A stretch of 5,332 nucleotides of DNA from Clostridiales bacterium (GTDB lineage Bacteria > Bacillota > Clostridia > Tissierellales > Sedimentibacteraceae): contig DNNV01000160.1 of the NCBI GenBank assembly GCA_003497505.1, positions 1-5,332 on the forward strand, written 5' to 3'. Positions 4,192 through 5,332 of this stretch are shown here, in pieces; the first letter of the stretch is position 1, and the number at the start of each line of letters is the position of its first letter. Under the pieces are notes generated by a model that worked only from the letters and a program-made list of their open reading frames with translations, searched no databases and had not been told where the DNA came from. A program made the position numbers and the translations under genes.

Positions 4192-5332
4192 CTATGTAAC
4201 ATTCTGTATCCATTTCTTCGATATTATCCTCGGTATAGCTACTATTGCTTTTGTTACATCCTCCATGCACACCAGGGCCACCACGAGATATACAGGAAGC
4301 TTAAATACCATAGCTCCTAAAAACGCCAAAGGAACTCCCACAAGCCATACGGATCCCATTTCTAAAAGCATCGAAAATGTGGTGTCACCACCACCCCTGA
4401 AAACTCCAACAATAGCCGTTGAATTAAATGTTTTAATAAATAATACTGAGCCTATCACAACAAGCATACTTTTGGCAGATTTATACAAGTCCGCATCCAG
4501 GCCTCTGAAAATCTTCAATGTAAATTCAGCTGAAAAGATCATAAGAAGTCCCAGCAATAATCCCACAATCGTAGACATGTAAAGAAACTTGATGGCGTAT
4601 TCGTATGCACCATCTTCATCACCTTCACCTATTTTGTTTCCGATCATCACTGTGCTTGAATTAGCCAAGCCTCTCACTATTACAAAAAATATATTTTGTA
4701 TTGTTGATACTATCTGCACCGTTGCAGTTGCCTGCTCCCCTATTTTAGCATATGCAACCGCATACAAAACCTGTCCGAGAGACCAGAAGCCCTCGTTAAT
4801 CACTACCGGAGAGGCTGTCTTCATATATTTACTTAAAAATTCCTTCTCCCATCCAAACAAGTCGCTGAAAGACGCTGCCAATGGTCCTCTCGAAGCATAT
4901 GCTGAATATAGAAGCATCATAATTTCAATTATTCTGGCAATCAGCGTTCCTAATGCCGCTCCCTTTACTCCCATCGCGGGGAAGCCTAATTTACCAAACA
5001 TAAATATGTAGTTTAAAATGGCATTGGTAAAGAAAACAATAATGGACGCCTTCAAGGGCACTCCTGAATTTTCTGTATTGCGAAATCCAATATTCAGTAT
5101 AAAGCTTATGGCTGTAATTATGTATGACAGTGAAACTATCCTGAGATAATCGCTGCCTATTTGTATTGTGGCAGGAGAGTCTATAAAGAACCTCATTAAA
5201 TATTCAGGAAAAAATCCGGCTCCTATGGTAAATATAACACCCACCACAGTACTTATGACCGTCGCAAGCCCCATAACCTTTCTTATGCTCAATATGTCAC
5301 CCTTACCCCAATACTGTGAGATCGGAAGAGCG
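4192..5332 (-). CDS. MATE-family efflux transporter (N-terminus missing at the window edge)
   Basis: C-terminal part of a multidrug and toxin extrusion (MATE/DinF/NorM) transporter, a 12-helix inner-membrane antiporter that expels organic compounds using Na+ or H+. About 374 residues are visible from the QYWGKGD motif to the stop; full-length members have about 440-460, so roughly 70-80 residues are missing. Family landmarks in order are QYWGKGD followed by SIRKVMGLA, a GFRNTENSGVPLKAS segment, NYIFMFGKLGFPAMGVKGAA, GLANSSTVMIGNKIGEGDE, FRGGGDT, and a C-terminus ending SKKWIQNVT. Many hydrophobic 18-22-residue stretches fit transmembrane helices. A TTG at 5292 opens an in-frame reading but is not the start, because the conserved QYWG motif lies upstream of it in the same frame. 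The last 14 bases (5319-5332) are probably sequencing adapter, so the few codons there are not genuine. Substrate and promoter cannot be told from this window. Confidence 0.92.
   Translation of the reverse strand, partial: ALPISQYWGKGDILSIRKVMGLATVISTVVGVIFTIGAGFFPEYLMRFFIDSPATIQIGSDYLRIVSLSYIITAISFILNIGFRNTENSGVPLKASIIVFFTNAILNYIFMFGKLGFPAMGVKGAALGTLIARIIEIMMLLYSAYASRGPLAASFSDLFGWEKEFLSKYMKTASPVVINEGFWSLGQVLYAVAYAKIGEQATATVQIVSTIQNIFFVIVRGLANSSTVMIGNKIGEGDEDGAYEYAIKFLYMSTIVGLLLGLLMIFSAEFTLKIFRGLDADLYKSAKSMLVVIGSVLFIKTFNSTAIVGVFRGGGDTTFSMLLEMGSVWLVGVPLAFLGAMVFKLPVYLVVALVCMEDVTKAIVAIPRIISKKWIQNVT
5319..5332. other. Probable residual Illumina adapter at the contig end
   Basis: The 14 bases AGATCGGAAGAGCG are identical to the first 14 bases of the Illumina TruSeq read-2 adapter, and they lie exactly at the end of the window. 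The residues they encode in the transporter frame (Ala-Leu-Pro, just before Ile-Ser-Gln-Tyr-Trp-Gly) do not fit the usual small/hydrophobic residues before the MATE QYWG motif. The true genomic sequence therefore probably stops near 5318. Confidence 0.85.

Noticed and set aside
4589..5011. Plus-strand open frame of 140 codons opposite the MATE gene
   Set aside because: Shadow of a long hydrophobic gene on the other strand; the MATE frame contains conserved family motifs throughout.
1..5332. CRISPR arrays, insertion sequences, tRNA or rRNA genes
   Set aside because: No regularly spaced repeats, transposase-like frames, terminal inverted repeats or tRNA cloverleaf sequence were seen on either strand.

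Overview
The window is a low-GC stretch with strong GGAGG-type ribosome binding sites, AT-rich spacers and only minus-strand genes. Its gene content (an aldehyde:ferredoxin oxidoreductase family enzyme, a poly-[4Fe-4S] protein, a clostridial-type MATE transporter) points to an anaerobic Bacillota, probably Clostridia-like. No 16S rRNA or other taxonomic marker is present, so this is an inference.

Layout, in the direction of transcription (right to left). 5332-4192: a MATE-family efflux transporter whose N-terminus is cut off by the window edge. The last 14 bases of the window match the start of an Illumina TruSeq adapter, so the right edge is probably a contig end carrying untrimmed adapter. 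4102-3812: a 96-residue protein I do not recognise, with its own strong sigma-A-type promoter (4131-4159) and an intrinsic terminator (3741-3794). 3740-3569: a regulatory region with two candidate promoters, a 14-bp-arm palindrome over the upstream promoter, and a second palindrome with Rex-like half-sites in the leader. 3568-1: a tightly spaced operon of four genes (gaps of 34, 44 and 52 bases): ydhW-like, tatA, ydhY-like and ydhV-like. The last gene runs off the left edge after 656 codons.

The operon is a Gram-positive version of the Escherichia coli ydh (YdhY-YdhV-YdhW) redox system, whose substrate is unknown, with a TatA translocase subunit inserted. YdhV is the tungsto/molybdo-bis-pterin oxidoreductase of the AOR family. 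YdhY is a four-cluster iron-sulfur electron carrier. Here YdhY has a perfect twin-arginine motif followed by a lipobox, so TatA lies directly upstream of an apparent Tat substrate. The most interesting reading is that an AOR-family enzyme, or at least its electron-transfer partner, is placed at the outer face of the membrane by a dedicated Tat system. That reading is inference; the gene order and motifs are seen directly. No TatC, YdhX, YdhU or YdhT is present in the window.
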